Shown piece after piece: positions 1 to 5,277 of a stretch of DNA of 5,277 nt. The position numbers and the translations under genes are program-made. This stretch comes from JAKORR01 sp964608495 (GTDB taxonomy: Bacteria; Armatimonadota; Zipacnadia; Zipacnadales; FEN-943): the NCBI GenBank assembly GCA_964608495.1, contig CAZSOQ010000313.1:1-5277 (forward strand), written 5' to 3'. Each line of letters begins with the position of its first letter. Positions within the stretch are counted from its first letter, which is position 1. The notes beneath the pieces were generated by a model. It was not told the origin of the DNA. It did no database searches and worked only from the letters and a program-made list of their open reading frames with translations.

Positions 1-102
1 CTCCCGTGGGGCACGCTTGGGAAGATCGTCGGCACCGGCGTGCTGTACATGGTGGTGGCGACGCTCATTGCGTGGCTGTTCTTCAAGAGACGCGAAGTCT
101 AG
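1..102 (+). CDS. C-terminal end of a membrane protein, probably an ABC-2-type transporter permease (partial)
   Basis: Frame 1 is open from the window edge to a TAG at 100-102 and gives the last 33 residues of a protein. Residues about 9-28 are a hydrophobic helix (from IVGTGVLYM to LIAWLFF), followed directly by the short basic tail KRREV. A final helix ending in a short Lys/Arg-rich tail is the usual end of ABC-2-type permease subunits and related export permeases, which carry six or so helices and work with a separate ATPase. Only this end is visible, so the family assignment is inference; the transmembrane helix and stop codon are seen directly. The next gene starts 17 bases downstream on the same strand, which suggests one transcript. 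Confidence 0.6.
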   Translation, partial: LPWGTLGKIVGTGVLYMVVATLIAWLFFKRREV

Positions 103-119
103 CGAGGCATGGACGAGCT

Positions 120-1133
120 ATGCGTCGAGACAGAGTCACAACCATTGTGGGATGGCTGGCGGCGGCGGGGCTCATGTTCCTGCTCCAGCCGGTCGTGCGC
201 TCGACGAACTACGACCGCCTGGTGCTGGGCCTGAGCCGCCCCATGCCGGTGACCAGGATCGTTGACTTCGACCCCACGGCCATCACGGGCGTCGTGGTGG
301 GCGCCATCATGGGCGGTTTCCGCGAGGTGGGCGCCACCATGCTCTGGATCAAGGTTGACGAGCTGTGGGACCAGGGCAAGGGCACTGAGCTGCAGACCCT
401 CAGTCTCATGCGCGCCGTCACTCTCCTCGACCCCCACTGGCTCGAACCGTGGCGAATCACCGCCTGGCACCTGGCCTACAACCTGTACGTCGAGACCGAG
501 GACCCCCAGGAAAGGGCGACGCTCCTCGCCAAGTCTGTGGCCTGCCTCAAAGAGGGTATCTCCTGGAACCCAGACATCTACGACCTGTACTTCGAGCTGG
601 GATGGACCTACTTCGACAAGATCAAGAACTACGACGAGGCCACCAAGTGGCTCGAGGCCGCCATCCAGTTCGAGCACCCCGAGTACATCGAGCGCCTCAT
701 CGCCCACGCCTACGAACGCATACCCGACATTGACCAGGCCCTGGACTGGTATGACTACTGCATCAAGCGCAATCCCGGCGACCACACGGCCATCGGCGCC
801 ACCGCCACGATCCGCGAGCGCTACCTCAGGTCCTGGGACGCCATGGAGGCCGGGCGCTACGACGAGGCCCTGCACGAGCTCAACTACTGCCTCCTCGTGG
901 ACCCCGAGGACGTCATCGGACTGCACCTCAAGGCCGTCATCTACGAGGAGATGGGCGACAAGCGCAAGGCCTACGACATGTGGAGGGTCGCCGGCGAGGT
1001 GCGGGCGCTGGACGACTACGCCCGCTGGCGCGCCGCTCATCTCGCGGCCGAGCTGGGCCTGCCGCCCCCCGCCGAGCCGCGGTACCTGATGGAGCAGCGG
1101 CGGAAGGACCTGGCCGTCCCCGGGCGGAATTGA
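120..1133 (+). CDS. Membrane-anchored tetratricopeptide repeat (TPR) protein
   Basis: This is a 337-residue protein. The ATG at 120 is chosen because it puts a basic end (MRRDR) directly before a hydrophobic helix at about residues 8-26, a good signal anchor. Reading further upstream in frame would overlap the end of the preceding permease gene. A second, weaker hydrophobic stretch lies at about 54-76 and runs into the segment GATMLWIKVDELWDQGK. The rest is helical and TPR-like: repeats at about 153-186 (ELGWTYFDKIKNYDEATKWL), 188-220, 234-262 (AMEAGRYDEALHELNYCL) and 265-297 (IYEEMGDKRKAYDMW), with the typical Gly/Ala, Tyr-Asp-Glu-Ala and Asn-Pro or Asp-Pro positions. TPRs are protein-interaction scaffolds, so no catalytic role is expected. 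The domain should lie outside or in the periplasm if the anchor is oriented N-in. Its partner is unknown; the adjacent permease fragment makes a role at that transporter possible. The downstream hairpin at 1159 closes the unit. Confidence 0.85.
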   Translation: MRRDRVTTIVGWLAAAGLMFLLQPVVRSTNYDRLVLGLSRPMPVTRIVDFDPTAITGVVVGAIMGGFREVGATMLWIKVDELWDQGKGTELQTLSLMRAVTLLDPHWLEPWRITAWHLAYNLYVETEDPQERATLLAKSVACLKEGISWNPDIYDLYFELGWTYFDKIKNYDEATKWLEAAIQFEHPEYIERLIAHAYERIPDIDQALDWYDYCIKRNPGDHTAIGATATIRERYLRSWDAMEAGRYDEALHELNYCLLVDPEDVIGLHLKAVIYEEMGDKRKAYDMWRVAGEVRALDDYARWRAAHLAAELGLPPPAEPRYLMEQRRKDLAVPGRN

Positions 1134-1158
1134 CCCCGGGCGGCGATCATCGGGCACT

Positions 1159-1185
1159 AAGGGGGAGGCGCTCGTCTCCCCCTTT
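1159..1185 (+). terminator. Rho-independent-like terminator hairpin after the TPR gene
   Basis: A perfect 9-bp stem, AAGGGGGAG (1159-1167) with CTCCCCCTT (1176-1184), encloses the 8-base loop GCGCTCGT and is followed by a short T run (TTTCCC). It lies 25 bases after the TPR stop and 25 bases before the next start codon, where a terminator is expected. The T run is short, but the stem is strong. Because the stem is flanked by AA on the left and TT on the right it could act in both directions, though no opposing gene is visible here. Confidence 0.75.
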
Positions 1186-1198
1186 CCCTGCGCCGCCT

Positions 1199-1206
1199 GG
1201 GGGGGA
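1199..1206 (+). promoter_or_regulatory. Ribosome binding site of the URO-D-family gene
   Basis: A purine run, GGGGGGGA, ends three bases before the ATG at 1210. It supports this start over the in-frame ATG ten codons later, which has no such purine run close before it. The site is G-rich rather than a textbook AGGAGG. Confidence 0.6.
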
Positions 1207-1209
1207 TCC

Positions 1210-2313
1210 ATGACCTCACGCGAGCGACTGCTCACCGCCATGCACTGCGGCAGGCCCGACCGCGTTCCGGTCGTGGTGCGCGGCGTCTTCCCCTGGGACG
1301 ACGCCTGGGTCGAGTCCCGCCATCCGTCCTACGCTCCCCTCATCCAGGCCGTGGCCGAGCACTGTGACTGGGAAGCCTCCTGGGGCGCCTCGGCACCCCT
1401 GCAATCCGCCGAGCGCCTTCCCCAGGACGTGCGCTACGACGAGGAGGAAGACTGGCGCGTGCTTGTGACACGCCTGCACACCCCGCAGGGCGAGCTCGTG
1501 TCGCGGCATCGTCTGAGCAAGCGCGGGCTGCCCGGCATGCGCGTCGAGTTCCCCGTCAAGCAACCGGAGCACGTGGACTGGGTCCTCGCGGCGCCCCATG
1601 CTCCCTACCGCCCTCCCCTCGGGCCTCTGCGCGAGCTCCAGGACCGCCTTGGGGAGCGCGGCGTGGTCCTGGTGAGCCTCAATAACCCCGTCACCTTCGT
1701 CCACGACCTGCTCGGCTCGGAGCGCCTGGCGCTGTGGAGCCTCGACCACCCCGATCTGCTGGACCGCATGGTGGAGGAGTTCCGCGAGCGCGTGACCGCC
1801 ACGCTGGCCTACCTGCTCGAAAACCGCGCGGCCGAGGTGTATGCCTTCTACGGCGCGGAGTTCCTCACGCCGCCCCTGGCCTCGCCCGACCAGTTCCGCC
1901 GCTGGGTCGTGGAGCCCGAGAAGCGCTTCGGTGAGATGATCCACGCGGCCGGCGCGCTGTTCTGGGTGCACTGCCACGGCCCCCTGCGCAGCGCGATCCA
2001 CGGCTTCCTCGAGATGGGGGTGGACTGCCTGCACCCGATCGAGGCGCCACCCATGGGCGACCTGGACCTGGGCGAGGCAAAGGCTATCGTAGGCGGCCGG
2101 ATGTGCCTGGAGGGCGATACCCAGATCGGCGATCTGTACGCAGGCACCGAGGAGCGGGTGCGCGGCCTCGTGCGGCTCGCAATAGACCGCGCGGCGGGGG
2201 ACGGTGGGTTCATCCTCTGCCCCACCGCGTCACCTCACACGGAGGAATTGTCACCGCGGACGGTGAACAACTACCTCTCATACATATCCGAGGCGCTTGC
2301 CTACGGCTCCTGA
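1210..2313 (+). CDS. Uroporphyrinogen decarboxylase (URO-D) superfamily protein, corrinoid/MtaA-like methyltransferase type
   Basis: This 367-residue protein matches the usual length of the URO-D/COG0407 superfamily, which adopts a TIM barrel. The N-terminus TSRERLLTAMHCGRPDRVPV is the standard superfamily opening. The C-terminal half has WVHCHGPL (252-259), then GFLEMGVDCLHPIEAPPMGD (265-284), then CLEGDTQIGDL (299-309), the typical series of barrel strands in the non-HemE members. Some relatives (MtaA, MtbA, CmuA) use zinc to move methyl groups between corrinoid proteins and thiols, with His-x-Cys as metal ligands. Here the equivalent stretch reads H254-C255-H256, and a further Cys lies at 337 (GGFILCPTASP). 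A true heme-pathway HemE is unlikely because the N-terminus and the His/Cys region match the methyltransferase-like group. The substrate cannot be told from sequence. No corrinoid protein gene lies next to it, so a demethylation partner must be elsewhere or absent. It appears to be transcribed alone between two hairpins. Confidence 0.88.
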   Translation: MTSRERLLTAMHCGRPDRVPVVVRGVFPWDDAWVESRHPSYAPLIQAVAEHCDWEASWGASAPLQSAERLPQDVRYDEEEDWRVLVTRLHTPQGELVSRHRLSKRGLPGMRVEFPVKQPEHVDWVLAAPHAPYRPPLGPLRELQDRLGERGVVLVSLNNPVTFVHDLLGSERLALWSLDHPDLLDRMVEEFRERVTATLAYLLENRAAEVYAFYGAEFLTPPLASPDQFRRWVVEPEKRFGEMIHAAGALFWVHCHGPLRSAIHGFLEMGVDCLHPIEAPPMGDLDLGEAKAIVGGRMCLEGDTQIGDLYAGTEERVRGLVRLAIDRAAGDGGFILCPTASPHTEELSPRTVNNYLSYISEALAYGS

Positions 2314-2315
2314 TC

Positions 2316-2359
2316 GGCGGTCGTGCCGCCTGGCGCAGTGCGCCGCCGGCTTTCCTTCT
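2316..2359 (+). terminator. Possible terminator region after the URO-D gene (two GC hairpins, then a pyrimidine-rich stretch)
   Basis: Just after the stop codon there are two small hairpins. In the first, GGCGG (2316-2320) pairs with CCGCC (2326-2330). In the second, GGCGC (2332-2336) pairs with GCGCC (2340-2344). The pyrimidine-rich stretch CTTTCCTTCT follows within ten bases. The position suits termination, but the stems are short and the T run is broken, so this is tentative. Confidence 0.35.
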
Positions 2360-2550
2360 GTCCCCGGGCCGGTGGGCCTTGGGCGCATCCGCCGAGGAGC
2401 CGAGGATGCAGCGGGCGGGGAGGGAACAGGGCGACACCCGAGGCGCTTCGCTGTGCGTGGCTATTGCGACGCGCGCCCGGGGCGATTGGCCCCCAGGATC
2501 CCCTCACGCGCGCCTGACCTGTGCGTGTCTCGTCGGGCTGCTGAAGCTGC
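2360..2550. other. Gene-free GC-rich spacer upstream of the pseudopilin gene
   Basis: No reading frame here looks like a protein; the open frames that cross it give low-complexity Arg/Pro/Gly sequence and belong to shifted frames of the neighbours. It contains a 5-bp hairpin, GGGGC (2479-2483) with GCCCC (2489-2493), flanked by a 9-base direct repeat ACGCGCGCC at 2469-2477 and 2506-2514. The pseudopilin promoter is probably in this region, but I cannot point to convincing -35 and -10 boxes. Confidence 0.4.
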
Positions 2551-2557
2551 GGGGAGG
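2551..2557 (+). promoter_or_regulatory. Strong ribosome binding site of the pseudopilin gene
   Basis: GGGGAGG lies eight bases before the ATG at 2566, close to ideal Shine-Dalgarno sequence and spacing. It fixes the start so that the prepilin leader is the five-residue peptide MRERG. Confidence 0.75.
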
Positions 2558-2565
2558 CACTCAGG

Positions 2566-3186
2566 ATGCGCGAGCGCGGCTTCACTTTGGTCGAGGTGTT
2601 GGTGGTCATCGCCATCATCTCGATCCTGGCTTCCATGCTCTTCCCGGTGTTCGCGAAGGCCCGCGGCAAGGGCAGACACGCCACCTGCATTACGCACCTC
2701 AAGCAGGTCGGGATCGCGCTGCACAGCTACTGCAACGACTACGACGAGCGGTTCCCTCTGGACGCCTACCGCGGCCCGGGCGCCTTCTGGTACGAGCGTC
2801 TCGACCCCTACACCCACAGCCGCCAGCTCGGCATCTGCCTGGAGGAGGGAGCCCGCTCCCGCACTCCGCCCACCGGCGACCATCCCTACGAGTGGAGCTA
2901 CGCCATGAACTCGGCGCTGTGCCGACTGGACATGTGGGGAGGCCAGACGCTCTTCGACCTGGCGCGCATCCACAGTGACTACGACGTGGCGCGGCTGTTC
3001 ATGGCCGGTGAGGGCCTGGCGGACGGCATGCCTCCCGACTGGTTCGCCCCCGCCTGGTGGCAGTACGAGCAGTACCATCGCTTCCTGCACAACGAGCAGT
3101 CGGACGTGCTCTTCGTGGACGGGCACGTCAAGGCGCTCGGCAAAGGCGCCCGGTTCAGCTTCTACCCGGGGATCCTGGAGCAGTGA
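2566..3186 (+). CDS. Type II/IV pseudopilin-like protein with prepilin cleavage/methylation leader and C-terminal H-x9-DG motif
   Basis: This 206-residue protein begins MRERG followed by FTLVEVLVVIAIIS, a textbook class III leader. Prepilin peptidase would cut after Gly5, Phe6 would be N-methylated, and Glu10 is the conserved Glu at +5. The hydrophobic helix runs to about residue 29 (MLFPVF). It is followed by KARGKGRHATCITHLKQVG and SYCNDYDERFP, the Cys- and Tyr/Asp-rich segment typical of this expanded family. Near the C-terminus H175 is followed nine residues later by D185-G186 (VLFVDGHVKAL), the H-x9-DG signature. Such proteins are inserted in the inner membrane and may be assembled into pilus-like fibres or remain as anchored surface proteins; their individual roles are mostly unknown. 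Genomes of this type usually carry many copies, often far from the secretion machinery, and no assembly gene is visible here. The stop codon is immediately followed by a peptidase reading frame that lacks its own start. Confidence 0.9.
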   Translation: MRERGFTLVEVLVVIAIISILASMLFPVFAKARGKGRHATCITHLKQVGIALHSYCNDYDERFPLDAYRGPGAFWYERLDPYTHSRQLGICLEEGARSRTPPTGDHPYEWSYAMNSALCRLDMWGGQTLFDLARIHSDYDVARLFMAGEGLADGMPPDWFAPAWWQYEQYHRFLHNEQSDVLFVDGHVKALGKGARFSFYPGILEQ

Positions 3187-4345
3187 CCGCCCGGCCTACA
3201 CGGCCTTCAGCCTGCCTGCGAAATCCCAGGCCCCGCGAGGGTGCTGCTCCCTCTTCGCGACCGTCGGCGTGCTTGAGTACGAGCTCGCGGCTGCGGGCGG
3301 CGCCCACGGCCTGCGGCTGTCCGAGGAGTTCCTCAACTGGGCGGCCGACCAGTGCACCGGCCAGCCGGCGGACGGGGCCTTCTTCTCGGACGCTCTTCAC
3401 GGAGTCCTGGTCTTCGGCGTGTGCGAGGAATCCCTTATGCCTTACGCCAGCCAGTACGACCCCAGCGCTGCTCCCTCGGCGGCGGCCCTCTCCGACGCCG
3501 CGGCTCGCGTGGACGTATGTCCCCACTGGGTCAAGTACTGGGACGTCAACACGGGCATGACGACCGGCATGTTGGCGGCGATGCGCAGCAGTCTGGCCGA
3601 TGGGCACCCCGTGGCTATCGGCCTGCGCTGGCCCAACGCCCCGCAGTATGACGCACAGCATGTCCTGGCCATGCCTCCACCAGGCGGGGTCTTCGACGGA
3701 CACAGCGTCGTCCTGGTCGGCTACCAGACGGACCCCGGCCGCCCCGGCGGAGGCACCTTCATCTTCCGCAACTCATCCGGTCCAGCCTGGGGCGAGGCCG
3801 GGTACGCACGGATGCCCTACGAGTACGCCAGGCTGTATGGGAACGATGCGGTCGGCCTGCGTGTCGGCGACGCGGAGGCGCCCCCCTGCAACCGTTGGGC
3901 GAGGGCGCCCATCCAGCTCGAGACCCTCGCGGTGGTTGACCGGCGGGACTGCAATACGGTGGTCCAGCCCATGGATCCCTGGTGCGCTCTGCTGTGGAGT
4001 GGGGGCGTGCACCTCTTCGGAGGCGCGGGGCTGGGCGGGTCCCTGGCCCTATCTCTGCCCGTGGCCAAGTCTGCGCGGTTCCTTGTTGACCTATATGCCA
4101 CGCGTGCCCCCGACTACGGCGTGCTACGCGTGTCCCTGGACGGCGCTCCCTTCGGGGAGGACTTCGACGGCTACGGGCCCCAAGTCGAGCCCTCAGGGCG
4201 CGTGCGCCTCGGGCTGCGGGACCTGGCGGCGGGGCAGCATCTGCTGCGCTTCGACGTGGTTGACAAGAACCGGGCGTCAGCGGGATACCGCTTCGGTGTG
4301 GACTGCCTGGACCTGCTCGAGCAGGCCGGACCGCCGGTCCTATGA
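3185..4345 (+). CDS. Papain-like C1A cysteine peptidase with C-terminal beta-sandwich-like domain, 5'-truncated or without a visible start
   Basis: The frame right after the pseudopilin stop encodes 386 residues, counted from codon 3185. Residues 15-25 (QAPRGCCSLFA) match the oxyanion Gln and active-site region of bacterial C1A peptidases: Gln15 lies six residues before the catalytic Cys21 (codon 3245-3247), as Q19 and C25 do in papain. LSEEFLNWAADQ and DGAFFSDALHG follow. His173 lies in DGHSVVLVGY (codon 3701-3703) and Asn196 in FRNSSGPAWGEAGY (codon 3770-3772), so the triad is complete, though the usual Trp after Asn-Ser is Ser. From about residue 271 to 380 there is a second, beta-rich domain (APDYGVLRVSLDG, FDGYGP, DLAAGQHLLRFDVVDKN), like C-terminal domains of secreted sugar-active proteins. 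Such peptidases are normally exported, but no signal peptide or propeptide is present. No ATG, GTG or TTG occurs between 3187 and the catalytic Cys. The only upstream in-frame starts (ATG 2975, GTG 3008) lie deep inside the pseudopilin gene. The frame itself is intact to its stop, so a recent 5' loss or an assembly join is likely. Confidence 0.8.
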   Translation, partial: DRPAYTAFSLPAKSQAPRGCCSLFATVGVLEYELAAAGGAHGLRLSEEFLNWAADQCTGQPADGAFFSDALHGVLVFGVCEESLMPYASQYDPSAAPSAAALSDAAARVDVCPHWVKYWDVNTGMTTGMLAAMRSSLADGHPVAIGLRWPNAPQYDAQHVLAMPPPGGVFDGHSVVLVGYQTDPGRPGGGTFIFRNSSGPAWGEAGYARMPYEYARLYGNDAVGLRVGDAEAPPCNRWARAPIQLETLAVVDRRDCNTVVQPMDPWCALLWSGGVHLFGGAGLGGSLALSLPVAKSARFLVDLYATRAPDYGVLRVSLDGAPFGEDFDGYGPQVEPSGRVRLGLRDLAAGQHLLRFDVVDKNRASAGYRFGVDCLDLLEQAGPPVL

Positions 4346-4378
4346 GCCCGCCTCGCCGCGATCGCTCGACGAGCGGGC
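4346..4378. terminator. GC hairpin between the convergent peptidase and minus-strand genes
   Basis: GCCCGC (4346-4351) pairs with GCGGGC (4373-4378), and TCG (4353-4355) with CGA (4370-4372) across one bulged C. The loop contains the palindrome GCGATCGC. It fills most of the 51-base gap between two genes that end towards each other, so it could serve both. There is no T run on either side, which lowers confidence in intrinsic termination. Confidence 0.4.
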
Positions 4379-4396
4379 GGCCGACGTCGCCACGCC

Positions 4397-5277
4397 TCAC
4401 TCCTCGGGCTGGTAGGTGAAATCCGCGGAGTCCTCGGCCATGTTGAAGGTATCGGGGTCAGTCACCCAGACGACCCAGGTGTACGTCTGGCCCTCCTGCA
4501 GGGGCGGGCCGCTGTAGGCGAGAGCCGTGCCCTCCACGGCATCCCTCCCCCACAACTGCGCGCCTGTGGGGCCGAAGAGCACCACCCCATGTCGCCACTC
4601 GGCCCTCGGGGAACGGTGCCACTGGAAGTTGAGCCCTGTCACGTCCCTCAACTCGGCGCCGTTCTCCGGGAACACGACCTCCGGGAACTCATCGCAGTAG
4701 CCGAGCACCTGCGCCTCGAACCGGGCCTTCGGGCTGCCCTCGACGACCACTTCATAGACGGGGTCTACAGGCGGCGGGCTGGGCAGACGGATTTGCTGCC
4801 TGGAGTGCCAGGCCTTGTCCTGGTCCCAATCCAGCCGGGCCGTCTGCGAGCCGTCGAGACGGCGCAGATCCACAGTCGTCGCTCGGTGCTGTGGGTCCAC
4901 GACGTGAGCGTCGAGGTAGTAGAACCCATGCTTGTTGTGCCCAGACTGCAGGATGGTCAGGTAGTAGCTCAGCGGATTGCTCTTCAGGCCCCCGACCTCC
5001 GCCACGAACTCCCCCACTGCCGGGAAGCTCGCCAGGGCGGCCGGGTCGCCCCAGTTCGGGACCACCTGTCTGAAGAGCACCGAGATCGTGTCCGTGGACC
5101 ACCCATCCGGCCCCAGAGGCCAGGGCGCCAGGTTCGCATACCGCAGCAGACCGGGTTCCGTCCCGAACGAGCCCCGCAAGGTGATCCCCCGGTTGGTGGC
5201 CCGCATCTTATCCAGGTGCGGGATGAGGGCGACGTCGGCCGCCGACGTCGGGCTGTACTCGAGCTTGTAGGTGTCGC
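4397..5277 (-). CDS. Probable secreted protein with C-terminal fibronectin-III/Ig-like domain (N-terminus outside the window)
   Basis: On the minus strand the frame is open from the right edge to a stop at 4397-4399, giving 292 residues. An ATG at 5206 exists, but the 23 codons before it (including YKLEYSPTSAADV) read as ordinary protein, so the gene most likely continues beyond the window. In fragment numbering, about residues 47-195 are a mixed region rich in Trp, Tyr, Pro and Asp with no motif I recognise (for example LSYYLTILQSGHNKHGFYYL). Residues about 201-289 look like a fibronectin-III/Ig-like beta-sandwich: FPENGAELRDVTGLNFQWHR, then GVVLFGPTGAQLWG, then the characteristic YSGPPLQEGQTYTWVVWVTD, ending FTYQPEE. 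Such modules are common at the ends of extracellular proteins and act as spacers or binding domains. No enzyme motif is visible, so the function is unknown. It converges on the peptidase gene and is separated from it by a short hairpin-bearing gap. Confidence 0.72.
   Translation of the reverse strand, partial: DTYKLEYSPTSAADVALIPHLDKMRATNRGITLRGSFGTEPGLLRYANLAPWPLGPDGWSTDTISVLFRQVVPNWGDPAALASFPAVGEFVAEVGGLKSNPLSYYLTILQSGHNKHGFYYLDAHVVDPQHRATTVDLRRLDGSQTARLDWDQDKAWHSRQQIRLPSPPPVDPVYEVVVEGSPKARFEAQVLGYCDEFPEVVFPENGAELRDVTGLNFQWHRSPRAEWRHGVVLFGPTGAQLWGRDAVEGTALAYSGPPLQEGQTYTWVVWVTDPDTFNMAEDSADFTYQPEE
5230..5250. repeat. 21-base near-perfect palindrome inside the minus-strand gene
   Basis: CGACGTCGGC (5230-5239) and GCCGACGTCG (5241-5250) are exact reverse complements separated by one C. 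The stretch is also coding, for the residues around SAADV, so it may be only a by-product of GC-rich codons. The right arm occurs again at 4380-4389, just outside the other end of the gene. Confidence 0.6.

Noticed and set aside
99..1241. A 380-codon open frame on the minus strand opposite the TPR gene.
   Set aside because: Its translation is Val/Gly/Leu-rich without recognisable domains and mirrors the codon pattern of the TPR gene; long antisense frames are expected in GC-rich DNA.
1216..2034. A 272-codon minus-strand frame opposite the URO-D gene.
   Set aside because: The plus strand encodes a clear URO-D-family protein over the whole stretch; the antisense product has His/Ala/Gly-rich sequence and no domain.
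1210..2313. Annotation as hemE, the heme-pathway uroporphyrinogen decarboxylase.
   Set aside because: The N-terminus, the HCHG region and the GVDCLHPIEAPPMGD segment fit the methyltransferase-like branch; no other heme gene is nearby.
2103..2978. A 291-codon plus-strand frame that could have been a gene filling the gap before the pseudopilin.
   Set aside because: It overlaps the ends of two well-supported genes in other frames and reads as Arg/Gly/Pro-rich low-complexity sequence without a domain.
2975..3184. ATG 2975 or GTG 3008 as the true start of the peptidase.
   Set aside because: Either would overlap the pseudopilin gene by about 180-210 bases, the added residues are Ser/Thr/Arg-rich shadow sequence with no signal peptide, and no ribosome binding site is evident.
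3269..3271. GTG 3269 as a downstream start for the peptidase.
   Set aside because: It would remove the catalytic Cys and oxyanion Gln, leaving an inactive protein, while those residues are well preserved just upstream.
1..5277. tRNA, rRNA, CRISPR array, insertion sequence or phage genes.
   Set aside because: No cloverleaf, regularly spaced repeats, transposase motifs or terminal inverted repeats were seen by eye.

Overview
The window is GC-rich bacterial DNA carrying four recognisable genes plus two gene fragments cut by the window edges. The best clue to its origin is the pseudopilin at 2566-3186. It has a type IV pilin leader followed by a cysteine-containing, Asp/Tyr-rich segment and a C-terminal H-x9-DG motif, a form greatly multiplied in Armatimonadota and also found in Planctomycetota and related phyla. 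The URO-D-like protein, the membrane-anchored TPR protein and the C1A peptidase with a beta-rich C-terminal domain fit the same environmental lineages. Armatimonadota is my best guess from protein style, not from a search.

Layout. Bases 1-102 encode the last transmembrane helix of a membrane protein, most likely an ABC-2-type permease. An N-terminally anchored TPR protein follows at 120-1133, only 17 bases downstream and probably in the same operon. A clear GC-rich hairpin with a short T run (1159-1185) ends that unit. A URO-D/corrinoid-methyltransferase-superfamily protein occupies 1210-2313. A 252-base gene-free gap (2314-2565) holds several small GC-rich hairpins and then a strong ribosome binding site for the pseudopilin at 2566-3186.

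Directly after the pseudopilin stop, in the +1 frame, comes an open frame (3185-4345) for a papain-like C1A cysteine peptidase fused to a C-terminal beta-sandwich-like domain. The catalytic Cys, His and Asn and the oxyanion Gln are all present. However, there is no start codon between the pseudopilin stop and the catalytic cysteine, and no signal peptide or propeptide. This looks like a 5'-truncated gene joined to the end of the pseudopilin gene, by a deletion or an assembly join. Expression through the UGA-C junction is a less likely alternative. This junction is the most notable point in the window.

Convergent to it on the minus strand (4397 to beyond the right edge) is the C-terminal part of a probable secreted protein ending in a fibronectin-III/Ig-like domain. 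A GC hairpin lies between the two convergent genes. The genes are better described as cell-surface and accessory functions lying side by side than as one pathway. I see no RNA gene, CRISPR array, insertion sequence or phage gene.
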